Below are positions 44,887 to 54,406 of a DNA stretch of 64,000 bases, piece after piece. The notes under the pieces are model-generated. The model was not told where the DNA came from and ran no database searches. It saw nothing but the letters and a program-made list of their open reading frames with translations. Numbering within the stretch: position 1 is the first letter of the stretch; every line of letters starts with the position of its first letter. Position numbers and translations under genes: made by a program. Source of the stretch: Ramlibacter alkalitolerans (GTDB lineage: Bacteria > Pseudomonadota > Gammaproteobacteria > Burkholderiales > Burkholderiaceae_C); the NCBI RefSeq assembly GCF_016722765.1, contig NZ_JAEQND010000002.1, positions 186,001 through 250,000 of the forward strand, read 5' to 3'.

Positions 44887-45195
44887 TCAGGTCGCGCCGG
44901 TGTTCTTCAGCCCCAGCACGTCGATGCGCTCGATGGAGGGCGGCTTCGAAAACAGTTCGTCGGCCTTGGCCATCAGCGCCTTGGCGATCGGGCCTTCCAG
45001 GTGGTTCTGCACGCCCTGCTGGTCCTCGAACGCATCGAACACGCCGAAGCTGCCGGGCCCCAGGCGCAGCGCGAACCAGATCGGCGTGGTGGTCTCCTCC
45101 TGCGCCATGCGCAGGCCCGCCTGCAGGAAGGCCGCGACCTCGCCTTCCTTGCCGGGCTTGGCCTCCAGGCGCGCGAACAGGGCGTACTTGATCAT
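44887..45195 (-). CDS. Antibiotic-biosynthesis-monooxygenase (ABM) domain protein
   Basis: A 102-residue ferredoxin-like ABM-fold protein. It starts MIKYALFARLEAKPGKE, has AFLQAGLRMAQEE, and FGVFDAFEDQQGVQNHLEG, the usual order of the single-domain family (quinol or polyketide monooxygenases, or YgiN-like). Cofactor-free oxygenation of a quinone-like compound is possible but not shown. A ribosome-binding site (AAGGAG) precedes the ATG. It is divergent from the GlxA-type regulator at 45304, which probably controls it together with the DUF488 gene. Confidence 0.83.
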   Translation of the reverse strand: MIKYALFARLEAKPGKEGEVAAFLQAGLRMAQEETTTPIWFALRLGPGSFGVFDAFEDQQGVQNHLEGPIAKALMAKADELFSKPPSIERIDVLGLKNTGAT

Positions 45196-45303
45196 CGAAG
45201 GCTCCTTTGGATCGCCACACTGGCGACGTGGCGGACTGTAGGCCCGTGGCGGCCACCGGCGGAATGGTCAGAATGGACTGCTTTCATAGCGATTCTGCCA
45301 ATC

Positions 45304-46269
45304 ATGGACATCGCCATCCTGGCGCTGGACGGCGCCTTCGACACCGGCCTCGCGGCCGTGCTGGATGCCTTCACGACGGCCAACGAGCTGGCCCAGATGC
45401 AGGGCGTGGCCTCGCTGCGCTTCGACGCCCGCATCGTCGGCGTGCGCCGGCGCGTGCGCACCGCGCAAGGCATGCAGGTGCCCGTGGTGCCGCTAGCCGC
45501 GGTACCCGCCCCGCACTGGGTCGTGGTGCCGGCCATCGGCGCCAAGATGCCGGGGCCGCTGGAGCAGGCGCTGCGAAGGCGGGACGTGTGCGATGCCGGG
45601 GCGGCGCTGCGCGACTGGCACGCCGGCGGCGCGCGCATCGCTGCCGCCTGCATCGCGACCTTCGTGCTGGCCGAGTCCGGCCTGCTCGATGGCCAGCGCG
45701 CGACCACCACGTGGTGGCTGGCGCCGCTGTTTCGCCAGCGCTATCCGCGTGTGCTGCTGGAGCAGTCGCGCATGATGGTCGGGTCCGGGCCTTTCCTCAC
45801 GGCCGGCGCGGCGCTGGGCCACATGGACCTGGCGCTGGCCCTGGTGCGGCAGGCCAGCCCGGAACTGGCCGCGATGACGGCCCGCTACCTGGTCGTCGAT
45901 GCGCGCGCTTCGCAGTCGGCCTATGCCATCCCCGATCACCTCGCGCACAGCGACCCGCTGGTGGAGCGCTTCGAAGCGTGGGCGCGGCGCCGGCTGGACG
46001 CCGGCTTCTCGCTCGACGACGCGGCCAGCGCGCTGGCCACCAGCAAGCGCACGCTGGCGCGGCGCATGAACGACGTGCTCGGCAAGTCGCCGCTGTCGTA
46101 CTTCCAGGACCTGCGTGTCGAGCGCGCCGTGCACCTGCTCAAGACCAGCAGCGCCAACCTCGACCGCATCGCGGAGCAGGTCGGCTACGCGGACGGCGTC
46201 ACGCTCGGCACGCTGCTGCGCCGGCGCCTGGGCAAGGGCGTGCGGGAGATCCGTGGCGCGGGCGCCTGA
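45304..46269 (+). CDS. GlxA family transcriptional regulator (DJ-1/PfpI + AraC)
   Basis: A 321-residue regulator. The N-terminal DJ-1/PfpI-like domain (1-190) has MDIAILALDGAFDTGLA and ARIAAACIATFVLAESGLL, with a conserved Cys near 119. The C-terminal AraC double helix-turn-helix (about 225-318) includes SLDDAASALATSKRTLARRM and LDRIAEQVGYADGVTLGTL. These proteins sense small molecules such as amino-acid derivatives and activate neighbouring genes. I chose the ATG at 45304; a longer open frame lacks the domain start. It is divergent from the ABM and DUF488 genes, its likely targets. YciI and LLM oxidoreductase genes follow on the same strand. Confidence 0.87.
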   Translation: MDIAILALDGAFDTGLAAVLDAFTTANELAQMQGVASLRFDARIVGVRRRVRTAQGMQVPVVPLAAVPAPHWVVVPAIGAKMPGPLEQALRRRDVCDAGAALRDWHAGGARIAAACIATFVLAESGLLDGQRATTTWWLAPLFRQRYPRVLLEQSRMMVGSGPFLTAGAALGHMDLALALVRQASPELAAMTARYLVVDARASQSAYAIPDHLAHSDPLVERFEAWARRRLDAGFSLDDAASALATSKRTLARRMNDVLGKSPLSYFQDLRVERAVHLLKTSSANLDRIAEQVGYADGVTLGTLLRRRLGKGVREIRGAGA

Positions 46270-46302
46270 AGATCGCTATCCTGCGCGGCAGCGGGAGAAA
46301 CC

Positions 46303-46569
46303 ATGAAGGTCCTGATGTTCTACGAACTGGCGGAGGGCGGCCTGGCCAGGGCGTCGGCCCACGTCGCCAAGCACCAGGCGCGGCTGCGCGAGTTCCATGG
46401 CCGCGGCGTGCTGCTGATGGCGGGCCCGTACGGCACGCCGCCGGTGGGGGCGCTGGGCGTGTTCACCTCGCGCGCGGCGGCCGAGGAGTTCGCGCGCGAC
46501 GATCCGTTCATGCTCAACGGCGTGGTCGGGCGCTGCACGTTCCAGGATTGGAATGAAGACCTCGCATGA
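46303..46569 (+). CDS. YciI family protein
   Basis: An 88-residue protein with the YciI-like dimeric alpha/beta barrel. It begins MKVLMFYELAEGGLARASAH and has LLMAGPYGTPP and FARDDPFMLNGVVG, with the conserved His and Asp of the putative active site. Some relatives dehydrochlorinate aromatic compounds; most are uncharacterised. Its stop overlaps the next gene's ATG (ATGA), so it is coupled to the flavin oxidoreductase. It starts 33 bp after the GlxA-type regulator. Confidence 0.83.
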   Translation: MKVLMFYELAEGGLARASAHVAKHQARLREFHGRGVLLMAGPYGTPPVGALGVFTSRAAAEEFARDDPFMLNGVVGRCTFQDWNEDLA

Positions 46570-47579
46570 GAAGCAGCGTGCGCCTGTCCGTCCTCGACCA
46601 GTCCGTTGCCTGCGCCGGCCGCGGCCAGGACGCAGCGATCCGCCAGACCGTGGCGCTGGCGGAGCACTGCGAGCGCTTCGGCTACGCGCGCTTCTGGCTC
46701 AGTGAACACCACAGCCTGCCCACCATCGTCGGCACCGCGCCGGAGGTGCTGATGGCCGCCATCGCGGCGCGCACCGCGCGCATCCGCATCGGCAGTGCCG
46801 GCGTGATGCTGCCGCACTACTCCGCCTTCAAGGTCGCCGAGCAGTTCCGCGTGCTCGATGCGCTCGCCCCTGGTCGCATCGACCTGGGCGTCGGCCGCGC
46901 TCCGGGGGCCGACCACCGCACTTCGCTGCTGCTCAACCCGGATCCGCGCGCCGCCGACCACTTCCCGCAGCAGGTGCGCGAACTGCACGCCTGGGTGATG
47001 GGCGAAGACCTGCCCGAGGGCCATGCCGGCCGCGGGATCCACGCGCATCCGCGCGCCGCCACGGCGCCGCAGCTGTGGATGCTGGGCAGCTCCGGCTACG
47101 GCGCGCAGCTGGCGGGCCATTTCGGCATGCCGTATTCCTTCGCCCACTTCATCACCGATGGCGAGGGCTGCGCCGATGCGCTGGAGCTGTACCGGCACAT
47201 GTTCAGGCCGGGCCTGGTCGAACGGCCGCTGGCCAACGTGTGCGTCTGGGCGCTGGCAGCCGACAGCGAGGAGGAGGCCTGGCGCCTGTTCGCCAGCCGC
47301 GAGCGCGCGCGGGTCGATCGGCAGACCGGCCGCTTTGGGCCGCTGCTGCCGCCCGAGGAAGCCGCGCGCCCCTACACCGAGGCCGAAGAGGCATTCCGCC
47401 GCAACCTGCGCAGCCGCGCCATGGTGGGCACGGGCGAGCAGGTGGTGCAGAAGCTGCGTGCGCTCGCGGAATCCCTCGAGATCGAGGAACTGGTGGTGAT
47501 CACCTGGACCTGGGATGCGCAGGCGCAGCGCCGCTCCTACGAGCTGATCGCGCAGGCCGCGGGCCTGCCGGCGGCCTGA
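46566..47579 (+). CDS. LLM class flavin-dependent oxidoreductase
   Basis: A 337-residue luciferase-like monooxygenase or F420/FMN oxidoreductase. It has LAEHCERFGYARFWLSEHHS, GVMLPHYSAFKVAEQFRVLD, APGRIDLGVGRAPGADHRTS and LWMLGSSGYGAQLAG, the classic TIM-barrel flavin contacts of the MsnO8-type family. It would need FMN and a partner reductase, and the substrate is unknown. It overlaps the YciI gene by 4 bp, so the two are coupled. A separate response-regulator gene converges on it. A sulphonate or xenobiotic oxidation role is a guess and not evidenced. Confidence 0.88.
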   Translation: MRSSVRLSVLDQSVACAGRGQDAAIRQTVALAEHCERFGYARFWLSEHHSLPTIVGTAPEVLMAAIAARTARIRIGSAGVMLPHYSAFKVAEQFRVLDALAPGRIDLGVGRAPGADHRTSLLLNPDPRAADHFPQQVRELHAWVMGEDLPEGHAGRGIHAHPRAATAPQLWMLGSSGYGAQLAGHFGMPYSFAHFITDGEGCADALELYRHMFRPGLVERPLANVCVWALAADSEEEAWRLFASRERARVDRQTGRFGPLLPPEEAARPYTEAEEAFRRNLRSRAMVGTGEQVVQKLRALAESLEIEELVVITWTWDAQAQRRSYELIAQAAGLPAA

Positions 47580-47590
47580 CCGGGCTTTCC

Positions 47591-48040
47591 CTAGTTCGCG
47601 GCGTCCGGCGCGATGCCCAGGATCATGGTGACGATTTCGCGCAGGTCCTCGGGGCTGGCCATCTTGGAGACCGTGGGGTACTCGCCGAAGACGCCTTCCA
47701 GGTCCGGTACTTCGTCCGGCGCGACCAGCGCCGTCAGGTACACCAGCGGGATGCGCGCCGTGCGCGGCTCCTGCGACAGGGCGAAGGCCACTTCGTCGCC
47801 CTGCATGCCGGGCATGTGGATGTCGCACAGGATCACGCCCGGGTTCTCCTCGCAGGCACGCGCCACGGCCTGCTGCGGCTCGGTGAGGCCGACGACGCGG
47901 AAGTCGCGCCCGAGGCGGCTCGCGATGGCCCAGGCGACGGCTTCGTCGTCGTCGATGACCAGCACGCAAGGCTTGGCTTTCTCGGGGTCGGGCAGGGCGC
48001 GCAATGGCATGGCGGCAGAATCGGCGTTTGCTGCGATCAT
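47591..48040 (-). CDS. Single-domain response regulator (receiver only)
   Basis: A 149-residue cytoplasmic receiver with no output domain. The acidic pair is in CVLVIDDDEAVAWAI, the phospho-acceptor Asp in VILCDIHMPGMQGDE, the Thr in LVYLTAL, and the Lys in TVSKMASPEDLR. Such proteins relay phosphate between kinases or bind motor or enzyme targets. Two starts are possible, ATG 48040 or ATG 48010, neither with a clear ribosome-binding site; the longer adds ten residues of little conservation. The promoter region to the MetE-like gene is only about 33 bp, so the two probably share a divergent promoter. The partner kinase is not identifiable. Confidence 0.82.
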   Translation of the reverse strand: MIAANADSAAMPLRALPDPEKAKPCVLVIDDDEAVAWAIASRLGRDFRVVGLTEPQQAVARACEENPGVILCDIHMPGMQGDEVAFALSQEPRTARIPLVYLTALVAPDEVPDLEGVFGEYPTVSKMASPEDLREIVTMILGIAPDAAN

Positions 48041-48073
48041 AGGCGTACCGCAGAGCACAAGCGAGGAGACAGA

Positions 48074-49096
48074 ATGTTCCCGACGACGATTGCCGGCAGC
48101 CTGCCGAAACCGGCCTGGCTGGCTGAAACCAACAAGCTCTGGCCGCAATGGCGCGCCGAGGGCGAGGCATTGCGCACGGCCAAGGGCGACGCGACCCTGC
48201 TGTGGATCAAGGCGCAGGAAGACGCAGGCCTCGACATCGTCACGGACGGCGAGCAGTCGCGCCAGCACTTCGTGCACGGCTTCCTCGAGCAGGTCGAGGG
48301 CATCGACTTCGCGCACAAGGTGGAAATGGGCATCCGCGCCGACCGCTACAAGGCCATGGTGCCGCAGGTGGTCGCGCCGCTGCGCCTGAAGGGGCGGGTG
48401 CACGCCTTCGAGGCGCGGCTGGCGCGTGCGCACACCAAGCGCAAGCTGAAATTCACCATGCCGGGGCCGATGACGATCGTCGACACGGTGGCGGACCGCT
48501 ACTACGGCGACCGCGCGAAGATGGCGTTCGCCTTTGCCGAACTCCTGAACCAGGAGGCGCTCGCGCTGCAGGCCGACGGCGTGGACATCATCCAGTTCGA
48601 CGAGCCGGCCTTCAACGTGTACATGGCGGACGCCGCCGAGTGGGGCGTGAAGGCCCTGGAGCGCGCCGCGCAGGGCCTGACCTGCAAGACCGCCGTGCAC
48701 ATCTGCTACGGCTACGGCATCGAGGCGAACGTGAAATGGAAGGACACGCTGGGCGAGGAGTGGCGCCAGTACGAGCAGGTGTTCCCCGCGCTCGCCGCCA
48801 GCAGCATCGACCAGGTGAGCCTGGAGTGCTACCACTCGCACGTGCCGCCGGACCTGATGGCGTTGCTGAAGGGCAAGGACGTGATGGTCGGCGTGATCGA
48901 CGTGGCGAGCGACGAGGTCGAAACGCCCGAGCAGGTGGCCGACACGATCGGCCGGGCGCTGCAGTTCGTTGCCCGGGAACGACTGTTTCCCTGCACCAAC
49001 TGCGGGATGGCCCCGATGGACCGCGACGTCGCCCTGCGCAAGCTCGAGGCGCTCGGCAAGGGGACCGCGCTGGCGCGCGAGCGCTACGGCAAGTAG
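48074..49096 (+). CDS. Methionine synthase-like (MetE C-terminal domain) methyltransferase
   Basis: A 340-residue TIM-barrel protein corresponding to the catalytic C-terminal half of cobalamin-independent methionine synthase, without the N-terminal half. It has TTIAGSLPKPAWLAETNKLW, TDGEQSRQHF, MPGPMTIVDTVADRYYG and FDEPAFNVY. The zinc ligands appear as HICYGYG and, near the end, CTNCGM. It probably methylates homocysteine or a related thiol from a one-carbon donor; a short form of this type is common in proteobacteria. The ATG follows GCGAGGAGAC. It stands alone, with the ergothioneine genes beginning 112 bp downstream. Confidence 0.88.
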   Translation: MFPTTIAGSLPKPAWLAETNKLWPQWRAEGEALRTAKGDATLLWIKAQEDAGLDIVTDGEQSRQHFVHGFLEQVEGIDFAHKVEMGIRADRYKAMVPQVVAPLRLKGRVHAFEARLARAHTKRKLKFTMPGPMTIVDTVADRYYGDRAKMAFAFAELLNQEALALQADGVDIIQFDEPAFNVYMADAAEWGVKALERAAQGLTCKTAVHICYGYGIEANVKWKDTLGEEWRQYEQVFPALAASSIDQVSLECYHSHVPPDLMALLKGKDVMVGVIDVASDEVETPEQVADTIGRALQFVARERLFPCTNCGMAPMDRDVALRKLEALGKGTALARERYGK

Positions 49097-49208
49097 TCGC
49101 TTACCAGCTTGGCGTCGGACCGGGCCTTACGTCGGGCGTCGCGGTTTCCTACATTGTCTTTCCACCCGGCTTGGGTAGAAACGCAGCCGTAGAGACTCCG
49201 GAGCTCCC

Positions 49209-49619
49209 ATGCATCTGCGTGCCAGGCCTGTCCGGCAGCTTTTCGCCTTCGCCTTCGGGTGGGCCGCCCTCGCGGCGGTGGCGCAGGGCGATGCCGATTA
49301 CCGCAACGTCACGGCGGGCGGCAGCCTGCGCCCCGGCATCTACGGCCGCATCGTGTTGCGCGGCAACGCGGCGCCGCCGCCGGTGATCTACCCCGAGCCG
49401 GTGCTGGCCAACGGCTCGATCGAGCGCGTGCAGCGCGAACCCGTGTACCTGTACGTCCCGCCGGGCCAGGTGCGCAAGTGGAAGCAGAACTGCGCCAAGT
49501 GGGCCGCCTGCGACGAACCGGTGCTGTTCGTGCGCATGGACGGCAGCCCCAGCCGCTGGGGCGCGTGGCGCCAGCGGCGCGACCAGCTGGCAGGGGATCC
49601 GCACCATCACCCGCACTGA
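49209..49619 (+). CDS. Exported protein of unknown function, upstream of egtB
   Basis: A 136-residue protein with a signal peptide (LFAFAFGWAALAAVAQ) and a mature part containing GSLRPGIYGRIVLRGN, PPPVIYPEPVLA, and KWKQNCAKWAACDEPVLFVRM (two Cys, quoted in part elsewhere). It ends in a short His cluster (PHHHPH). No named domain was recognised. A TTTCCTACATT box lies 54-62 bp upstream of the ATG. It ends 7 bp before egtB, so co-transcription is likely, although its role in ergothioneine production is not evident. Confidence 0.75.
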   Translation: MHLRARPVRQLFAFAFGWAALAAVAQGDADYRNVTAGGSLRPGIYGRIVLRGNAAPPPVIYPEPVLANGSIERVQREPVYLYVPPGQVRKWKQNCAKWAACDEPVLFVRMDGSPSRWGAWRQRRDQLAGDPHHHPH

Positions 49620-49626
49620 CCACGGC

Positions 49627-50863
49627 ATGTCCGTTCATTCCCTGCCGGCGCCTGCGCGGGATGCGCGGGCGCAACTCGCGGCGCGCCACGCGCAGGTGCG
49701 CGCGCACAGCCTGGCGCTGGCCGCCCCGCTTTCGGCCGAAGACCAGTGCGTGCAGTCCATGCCGGACGCGAGCCCGACCAAGTGGCACCTGGCGCACACC
49801 AGCTGGTTCTTCGAGGCCGTGGTGCTGGCGGCGCACGGAAGCGCCTACCGGCCCTTCGATGCGCGCTGGGGCCACCTGTTCAACTCGTACTACGAATCGC
49901 TCGGCAGCCGTCATCCCCGGCCGCAGCGCGGCCTGCTCACGCGCCCGGCGCTCGCCGAGGTGCACGCGTACCGCGCGCATGTCGACGAAGCGGTGCAGGA
50001 ACTGATCGCCTCGGCCGACGCGGCGGCTTTCGGTGCCGCCCAGCCGCTGATCGAGCTCGGGCTGCAGCACGAGCAGCAGCACCAGGAGCTGATCCTCACC
50101 GACATCCTGCACGCGCTCTGGTGCAACCCGCTGCTGCCGTCGTACGCGGCGCACGAAGCCCCGGCGCTGCGGCTCGCCCCCTCGCCCCTGCGCTGGGTGG
50201 ACGGGCCGGAGGGCGCCGTCGCCATCGGCCACCCGGGCGAAGGCTTCGCCTTTGACAACGAGACACCGCGGCATCGCCACTGGCTGCAGCCTTACCGCAT
50301 CGCGGACCGGCTGGTGACGTGCGGCGAGTTCGCCGAGTTCATCGCCGACGGCGGCTACCGCACGCCTTCGCTGTGGCTGTCCGACGGCTGGGCGCAGGTG
50401 CAGGCGCAGCAGTGGAACGCCCCGCAGTACTGGATCGCCCCCCGCGACCCGCGGGCCGACGCAACGCACTGGCAGGTGTTCGGGCTGCATGGGCTGCGGC
50501 CGCTCGATGCCGCCGCGCCGGTCAGCCACGTGAGCTTCTACGAGGCGGCGGCCTATGCCGAATGGGCCGGCGCCCGCCTGCCGACCGAAGCCGAGTGGGA
50601 AGCCGCGGCCGCGCTGCCCGGCCTGCGCGAGTTGCACGGCCACGCGTGGCAGTGGACCCGCTCCTCCTACGATCCCTATCCCGGTTATCGTCCGTGGTCC
50701 GGCGCGATCGGCGAATACAACGGCAAGTTCATGGTGGGGCAGGTGGTGCTGCGCGGCAGCAGCCTGGCCACGCCGGCCGGCCATGCGCGCGACAGCTACC
50801 GGAACTTCTTCCCGCCGGGGGCGCGCTGGCAATTCAGCGGGCTGCGGCTTGCCAAGGATGGGC

Positions 50864-50874
<11 letters not shown>
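49627..50874 (+). CDS. egtB: Ergothioneine biosynthesis sulfoxide synthase EgtB
   Basis: A 415-residue non-haem iron enzyme that joins hercynine to a thiol (cysteine or gamma-glutamylcysteine) as a sulfoxide. The N-terminal DinB part has PTKWHLAHTSWFFEA near residue 48 and LQHEQQHQELILTDI near 145, which supply the iron-binding His residues. The C-terminal FGE-sulfatase domain includes PVSHVSFYEAAAYAEWAGAR, LPTEAEWEAA and GHAWQWTRSSYDPYPGY. Its last bases overlap the start of egtD. No egtA or egtC is visible, so it may use cysteine directly. Confidence 0.92.
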
Positions 50875-51792
<918 letters not shown>

Positions 51793-51796
<4 letters not shown>

Positions 51797-52074
51797 AAGC
51801 GACATGGAACGGCGTGACCCTCGCGCAGAGCGACGACACGGTGGTCGTCGAGGGCAACCACTACTTTCCCGCCGCGGCGCTGAACCGCGACTACGTGACC
51901 TTCAGCAACCACCACACCACCTGCCCGTGGAAGGGCGAGGCGAGCTATTACTCGCTGCTGGTGAACGGGGAAATGAACCCGGACGCCGTGTGGTACTACG
52001 CCGACCCCAAGCCGGAGGCGGAGATGGTCAAGGACCGGGTGGCGTTCTGGAAGGGCGTGAAGGTCGAGGCCTGA
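51793..52074 (+). CDS. DUF427 family protein
   Basis: A 93-residue protein of the DUF427 family, containing VVVEGNHYFPAAALNRDYV and HTTCPWKGEASYYSLLVNG, the two conserved blocks. The family has a small beta-rich fold; its function is unknown, and some members are called nucleotidyltransferase-like without proof. It overlaps egtD by 4 bp (ATGA), placing it in the ergothioneine operon, perhaps as an accessory or a protein that handles a thiol. A conserved Cys (TTCPWKG) could react with the thiol product. No terminator was recognised after it. Confidence 0.86.
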
Positions 52075-52101
52075 GCGCCAGGCCTCGTCGCCCCCCACGC
52101 T

Positions 52102-52404
52102 TCACGCCGCCAGGCGGTCGCCCGACTTCTTCGCTTCCTGGCGCTCGTAGGCGGCCAGGCAGCGCGCCTGGGTCACTTCCACCGCATTGACCAGGAAGTC
52201 GATGGTGTAGGCCTTCAGCAGGTGGGCCTGCTCCCGTTCGACCCACGCTTTCACGCCCGCGCGGCCGTACCGGTGGATGGACGCGAAGGTCACGGGGTCC
52301 CAGTACCAGTTCAGGTCGAGCGCGTGGAACGCCGCGTTGTAGGCGTGGCGGTGCGCTTCGAATTCAGCGTCGGCGGGCGTCGGGGCCTGCAGGTCGTGCA
52401 ACAC
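52102..52404 (-). CDS. Small conserved hypothetical protein
   Basis: A 100-residue cytoplasmic helical protein with no recognised domain. It contains FEAHRHAYNAAFHALDLNWY and RAGVKAWVEREQAHLL, with several His and Trp residues. The GTG at 52404 has a good GAAGGAGA site 5 nt upstream, better than an in-frame ATG at 52485. A minus-strand CCTACATTT box (52440-52432) and a 12-bp-arm dyad at 52476-52507 lie upstream, suggesting regulated expression. It converges with the DUF427 gene. Confidence 0.65.
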   Translation of the reverse strand: MLHDLQAPTPADAEFEAHRHAYNAAFHALDLNWYWDPVTFASIHRYGRAGVKAWVEREQAHLLKAYTIDFLVNAVEVTQARCLAAYERQEAKKSGDRLAA

Positions 52405-52475
52405 GGTGGTCTCCTTCGAATTTGCTGGAGCAAATGTAGGGAGGCCGACGGATAAAGGATAGTTAAAGGTTTTGA

Positions 52476-52507
52476 TGCGAACCATCAGGGAGAGCTGATG
52501 GTTCGCA
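52476..52507. promoter_or_regulatory. Perfect 12-bp inverted repeat with 8-nt spacer
   Basis: TGCGAACCATCA (52476-52487) and TGATGGTTCGCA (52496-52507) are exact reverse complements. It is about 72 bp upstream of the leftward gene at 52404 and 48 bp past the stop of the DUF4148 gene. With no T-tract it fits an operator better than a terminator, but either is possible. Confidence 0.6.
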
Positions 52508-52554
52508 GGGGAGGGGTGCGCGCGGCGCTGGGCCGCACGGATCGGCGCTGGCGC

Positions 52555-52917
52555 TTATTGCGCGTTGACCGGGGTGCCGGCCAGGTAGCGCACGCCGTTC
52601 GTGGCGGGACGGGTGGCCAGGAAGGCCGAGCCGCTGTCTTCACGCGTCATCGCGGCCACGGCGTCGCGGCTGGCGATGTATTCCGCGCGCACTTCGGCGC
52701 GGCTGCGCGTGCCCTGGAAGGACTTGAGCGGGTTGTACGAGGTGGACCAGGGGTTCACGGCGGCCTGCTTGTAGCTGGCCAGCTGCGACTGCACTTCGGT
52801 CCGGGTCGCCTTGACGGCGGCGCTGGCGGCGAACTGGCCGCTCGCATCCGCGTCGTCGGCATGGGCGGCGAAGGCGGCGAAGGACAGGGCGGCGACGAGG
52901 AGGGCGGAGCGGTTCAT
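52555..52917 (-). CDS. DUF4148 exported protein
   Basis: A 120-residue protein with a signal peptide (RSALLVAALSFAAFAAHA) and a DUF4148 mature part: KATRTEVQSQLASYKQAAVN, SRAEVRAEYIASRDAVAAM and a C-terminal PVNAQ. The family is frequent and multicopy in Burkholderiales, is periplasmic and of unknown function. The ATG at 52917 is just upstream of the signal sequence. It is divergent from the LysR regulator at 53032, with 114 bp between, so that protein may control it. Confidence 0.84.
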   Translation of the reverse strand: MNRSALLVAALSFAAFAAHADDADASGQFAASAAVKATRTEVQSQLASYKQAAVNPWSTSYNPLKSFQGTRSRAEVRAEYIASRDAVAAMTREDSGSAFLATRPATNGVRYLAGTPVNAQ

Positions 52918-53031
52918 GGTGTTTCCTTTCGGGGAAAGCGTTGACGATGGAGAGACTGTATTCCTCCGTCTGCACGCAAAAAAGAGCGCCATGAACAATC
53001 AACCGTTGCAGTCAGCGCAATAATTGGCCGC

Positions 53032-53970
53032 ATGGACAGGCTTCAATCGATGCGGGTGTTCCAGCAGGTGGTGGACGAGGGCGGCTTCGCGGCGGCGGCC
53101 CGCAAGCTGGACCTGACACCCGCCGCCGTGACGCGGCTGGTCAGCGACCTCGAAAGGCACCTGGGCGTGCGCCTGCTGCAGCGCACGACGCGCCGGCTGG
53201 CGCTCACGCCCGCCGGCGAGGTCTACCTGGGCCGGCTGCGCTCCATCCTCAGCGACATCGACGAGGCGGACGAAGTGGCGCACGCGCACAGCCGCGAGAT
53301 GAGCGGCACCGTGCGGGTGCTGGCGCTGCCGGTGGTGGCGACGCACATCATCGCGCCCGCGATCGCCGAGTTCCAGCGCCTCTATCCGCAGATCGTGCTC
53401 GAACTGCACGTGCACGATGCGGTCGACCCGAACGTGGAGGACTACGACCTCACCGTGCTCAACGGCCTGTTCCCGGTTCCCTCGAGCGCGATCGTGCGCA
53501 CCATCGTCGAAAGCCAGGCGGTGCTGTGCGCCGCGCCGCCCTACCTGGAGCGCTTCGGCGAACCGGCCTCACCGGAGGAGGACCTGCGCGCGCACCGCTG
53601 GCTGCGCCTGCGGGCGCCGGGCACGCGCCTGCGGTCGATGACGCTGATCGACCCGACCCGGCAGGATCGCACGCTGGAGATCGAAGTGCCGGTGGTGGTG
53701 CACGCCAACCATACCGACACGCTGCTGCGCGCGACGGTGCACGGCGCCGGCATCAGCAGCCAGCCGATGGACTTGGTGGCGCCGCTGCTCAAGAGCGGGC
53801 ACCTCAAGCGCGTGCTGGCGCCGTGGATCACCAACCGCCTGAGCCTCATCGTGGCGCTGCCGACGCGCAAGTACATGCCGGCGCGCACGCGCGCCTTCCT
53901 CGACCACCTGGTGGAGCACACGCGGCACACGCTCTCCGGCCTGGGCATGCCGGAGCCGCCCACGCTCTAG
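53032..53970 (+). CDS. LysR family transcriptional regulator
   Basis: A 312-residue LysR protein. The winged HTH is at residues 1-60 (MRVFQQVVDEGGFAAAARKL, LTPAAVTRLVSDLERHLGVR), and the effector-binding domain (about 90-300) follows with TVRVLALPVVATHIIAPAIAEF in part. The HTH resembles the CrgA/AaeR subgroup, which often acts on genes for aromatic acids or efflux. It is divergent from the DUF4148 gene. Its end overlaps the next, convergent gene by 4 bp. The effector is unknown. Confidence 0.88.
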   Translation: MDRLQSMRVFQQVVDEGGFAAAARKLDLTPAAVTRLVSDLERHLGVRLLQRTTRRLALTPAGEVYLGRLRSILSDIDEADEVAHAHSREMSGTVRVLALPVVATHIIAPAIAEFQRLYPQIVLELHVHDAVDPNVEDYDLTVLNGLFPVPSSAIVRTIVESQAVLCAAPPYLERFGEPASPEEDLRAHRWLRLRAPGTRLRSMTLIDPTRQDRTLEIEVPVVVHANHTDTLLRATVHGAGISSQPMDLVAPLLKSGHLKRVLAPWITNRLSLIVALPTRKYMPARTRAFLDHLVEHTRHTLSGLGMPEPPTL

Positions 53971-54278
53971 TTCGCGGGAACGATGCGCAGGCCGACCCAG
54001 GCCGCGCCGATGACGGCGTTGATCGGCACGCTGAGCGCGCAGGGCACGTAGAACAGCACCGAGAACGCCGGCGCGTGCAGCAGCGATTCCACCGTCATGC
54101 CCAGCCCGTAGAAGAACAGCCCGCACCCCACCCAGCGCCGCATGTACGTCGGCAGCCAGCGGGCCTGGTCGCGGTTGTGCCGCCAGGCGGCAGCGCGCTC
54201 CAGCAGGTTGCCGCGGTTGACATCCTTGAACAGCCAACCGAAGAAGAAGTAGCGGTACAGCAGTGTGCTGAAGCTCAT
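53967..54278 (-). CDS. Small membrane protein, unknown
   Basis: A 103-residue protein with a basic N-terminal part (YRYFFFGWLFKDVNRGNLLE) and two hydrophobic segments (VGCGLFFYGLGMTVESLL and FSVLFYVPCALSVPINAVIGA). No family was recognised. The ATG at 54278 is preferred to an in-frame ATG at 54329 because the sequence becomes protein-like from there. It is convergent with the LysR gene and divergent from ligD. An FNR-like dyad lies 135 bp upstream of it. Confidence 0.65.
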   Translation of the reverse strand: MSFSTLLYRYFFFGWLFKDVNRGNLLERAAAWRHNRDQARWLPTYMRRWVGCGLFFYGLGMTVESLLHAPAFSVLFYVPCALSVPINAVIGAAWVGLRIVPAN

Positions 54279-54406
54279 GTTCGTTACACCCGATCCGGAC
54301 CATGGACCCGCCACGACCGGCTGGACCATGTTGCCCCTTTGTAGCGCGCCCTCCCGTGCGTGTCCATGCCCAGTCGGCGTAGGACCGCCGCGAAGCCGGG
54401 CAGCGC

